Below are positions 5,821 through 6,409 of a stretch of 6,409 bases of DNA, piece after piece (the first letter of the stretch is position 1; every line of letters begins with the position of its first letter). Source of the DNA: Chloroflexota bacterium (GTDB lineage Bacteria > Chloroflexota > DTOL01 > JACQYG01); NCBI GenBank assembly GCA_016208345.1, contig JACQYG010000062.1, forward strand, positions 1 through 6,409, written 5' to 3'. Below the pieces are notes generated by a model. It did not search any database. It had not been told where the DNA came from and saw only the letters and a list, made by a program, of their open reading frames with translations. Position numbers and translations under genes: made by a program.

Positions 5821-5893
5821 AATACGATGCCCGAGAAGACAGTGGACTTGCGAATGGAAGTGGGGGCTAGGCGACAGCCGCACGGAGGGTCAA

Positions 5894-5990
5894 GCCCATT
5901 GGCGCACTCCCGCCGGGCGCTGATCCGCTGGGGTGAGTGCCTGGCGCTCGCCGAGCGGCTGGTATGACCTTTACATAACGTCCAATGGGC
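5894..5990. other. Nested inverted-repeat region, possible structured RNA or DNA element
   Basis: GCCCATTGG (5894-5902) and CCAATGGGC (5982-5990) are perfectly complementary over 9 bp and enclose two further stems: GCACTC (5904-5909) with GAGTGC (5935-5940), and CGCTC-GCC-GAGCG (5945-5957). Together they could fold into a three-way junction of 97 nt. It does not fit a tRNA or any RNA family I recognise. No conservation evidence is available. Confidence 0.35.
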
Positions 5991-6361
5991 CCTGTTCGTC
6001 GGGGATCAGGCGAAACGGTGCGGCAATTGGCCGGGGAGGACATTGACCGCTGGGCTACTGTGCGTCGTATTCTGTCTGGTCCTGAGTGCAAGGTTCCCCT
6101 GGAAACTCTCGTGCTTGCACCTCAAGCCCAAGGCTGCTTTGGCTCAGGCGTCAGAGTGTTGACGCGCTCCACCACGACGGTCTGGACTATCGGTGTCGGT
6201 GTAGGCACTTGCAGTGCCGTCGGCAGGAGCGTACACGAAAGCGTAAAAAGGAAAAATAAACGGGATGAAAGCCTGGATGTGTTTCATTCAGATGCGCACT
6301 ATAAAAGATGCGCCGCACGGCTGAAAGGCTCTCATTGTCCTTAGAGGGTGCCTGAAAATGC

Positions 6362-6402
6362 CCAGTCTGGGTTCAGGAGTTGCACCCCTGAGCCCAGGCT
6401 GG
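6362..6402. repeat. Strong hairpin at the window edge, 16-bp stem
   Basis: The left arm CCAGTCTGGGTTCAGG (6362-6377) and right arm CCTGAGCCCAGGCTGG (6387-6402) pair over 16 positions: 14 Watson-Crick and two G-T wobbles on the + strand RNA. The loop is 9 nt (6378-6386). No T-run follows within the window, which ends at 6409. It could be a terminator for a gene to the right, a dispersed palindromic repeat, or the subterminal part of an insertion element. Confidence 0.6.
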
Positions 6403-6409
6403 CAGGGAG

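Larger units (their letters stand above)
5612..6409. other. About 800 bp without a convincing gene
   Basis: The open frames here (for example 5985-6344 on +, 5867-6091 on -, 5649-5870 on +) lack good ribosome-binding sites and recognisable domains and have unconvincing composition. What I can support is the ligase promoter and leader (5612-5728), an operator-like palindrome (5807-5820), a nested inverted-repeat region (5894-5990), a 6-bp hairpin GGCACT-TGC-AGTGCC (6204-6218), an A-rich stretch (6240-6260) and a strong hairpin at the window edge (6362-6402). It could be an upstream regulatory region, decayed genes, or part of a mobile-element boundary. Confidence 0.5.

Noticed and set aside
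5786..5822. CRISPR-like or iteron-like short repeats (ACTAGTGAAAGAA and ACCAGTAAAGAA)
   Set aside because: Only two imperfect copies with no regular spacing; better explained as a palindrome plus a related half-site.
5985..6344. 119-residue + strand open frame
   Set aside because: No Shine-Dalgarno, no recognisable motif, unconvincing composition, and it overlaps hairpin elements. Not annotated as a gene.

Overview
The window is a GC-rich bacterial chromosome segment with four well-supported enzyme or enzyme-like genes, one uncharacterised gene, and several unexplained structured or repeated non-coding stretches. There are no rRNA, tRNA, CRISPR or transposase genes. The gene set (PaaG-like crotonase, ACS-like ligase, sugar aminotransferase) is not diagnostic. 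The 9-bp hairpin repeat after the crotonase and the attC-like element resemble sequences I associate with Chloroflexota-type environmental genomes. That placement is recall, not proof, and I hold it weakly.

Left part, + strand. A 208-residue protein (83-709) has two copies of a fold resembling the antibiotic-biosynthesis-monooxygenase/dimeric alpha-beta barrel. It is followed by an attC-like imperfect palindrome (776-866), then an enoyl-CoA hydratase/isomerase family gene (932-1729) with a PaaG-type active site. The last 54 codons of that gene, plus its stop and 3' flank, are duplicated in tandem (period 185 bp, 1564-1748 and 1749-1933, 8 differences). The untranslated second copy keeps the more typical crotonase C-terminus. 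A short hairpin repeat (1946-1980) ends this part.

Right part, - strand, convergent with the crotonase. A likely promoter (TTGCGA, 17 nt, TACAAT, 5728-5700) leads into a gene order of ACS-like acyl-CoA ligase (5611-3656), small metal-binding-type cupin (3539-3138) and DegT-family sugar aminotransferase (3137-2001). The cupin stop and the aminotransferase ATG directly abut. The cupin and aminotransferase suggest modified-sugar or surface-glycan synthesis. The ligase lacks the tryptophan that restricts acetyl-CoA synthetase to acetate, so it may activate a larger acyl group. With a crotonase next door, one speculative reading is supply of an acyl-CoA for N-acylation of an amino sugar, by analogy with the anthrose pathway. 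No N-acyltransferase, dehydratase or glycosyltransferase is visible here.

The last 800 bp (5612-6409) has no convincing gene. It holds the ligase promoter and leader, an operator-like palindrome, a nested inverted-repeat structure (5894-5990) and a 16-bp-stem hairpin at the window edge (6362-6402).
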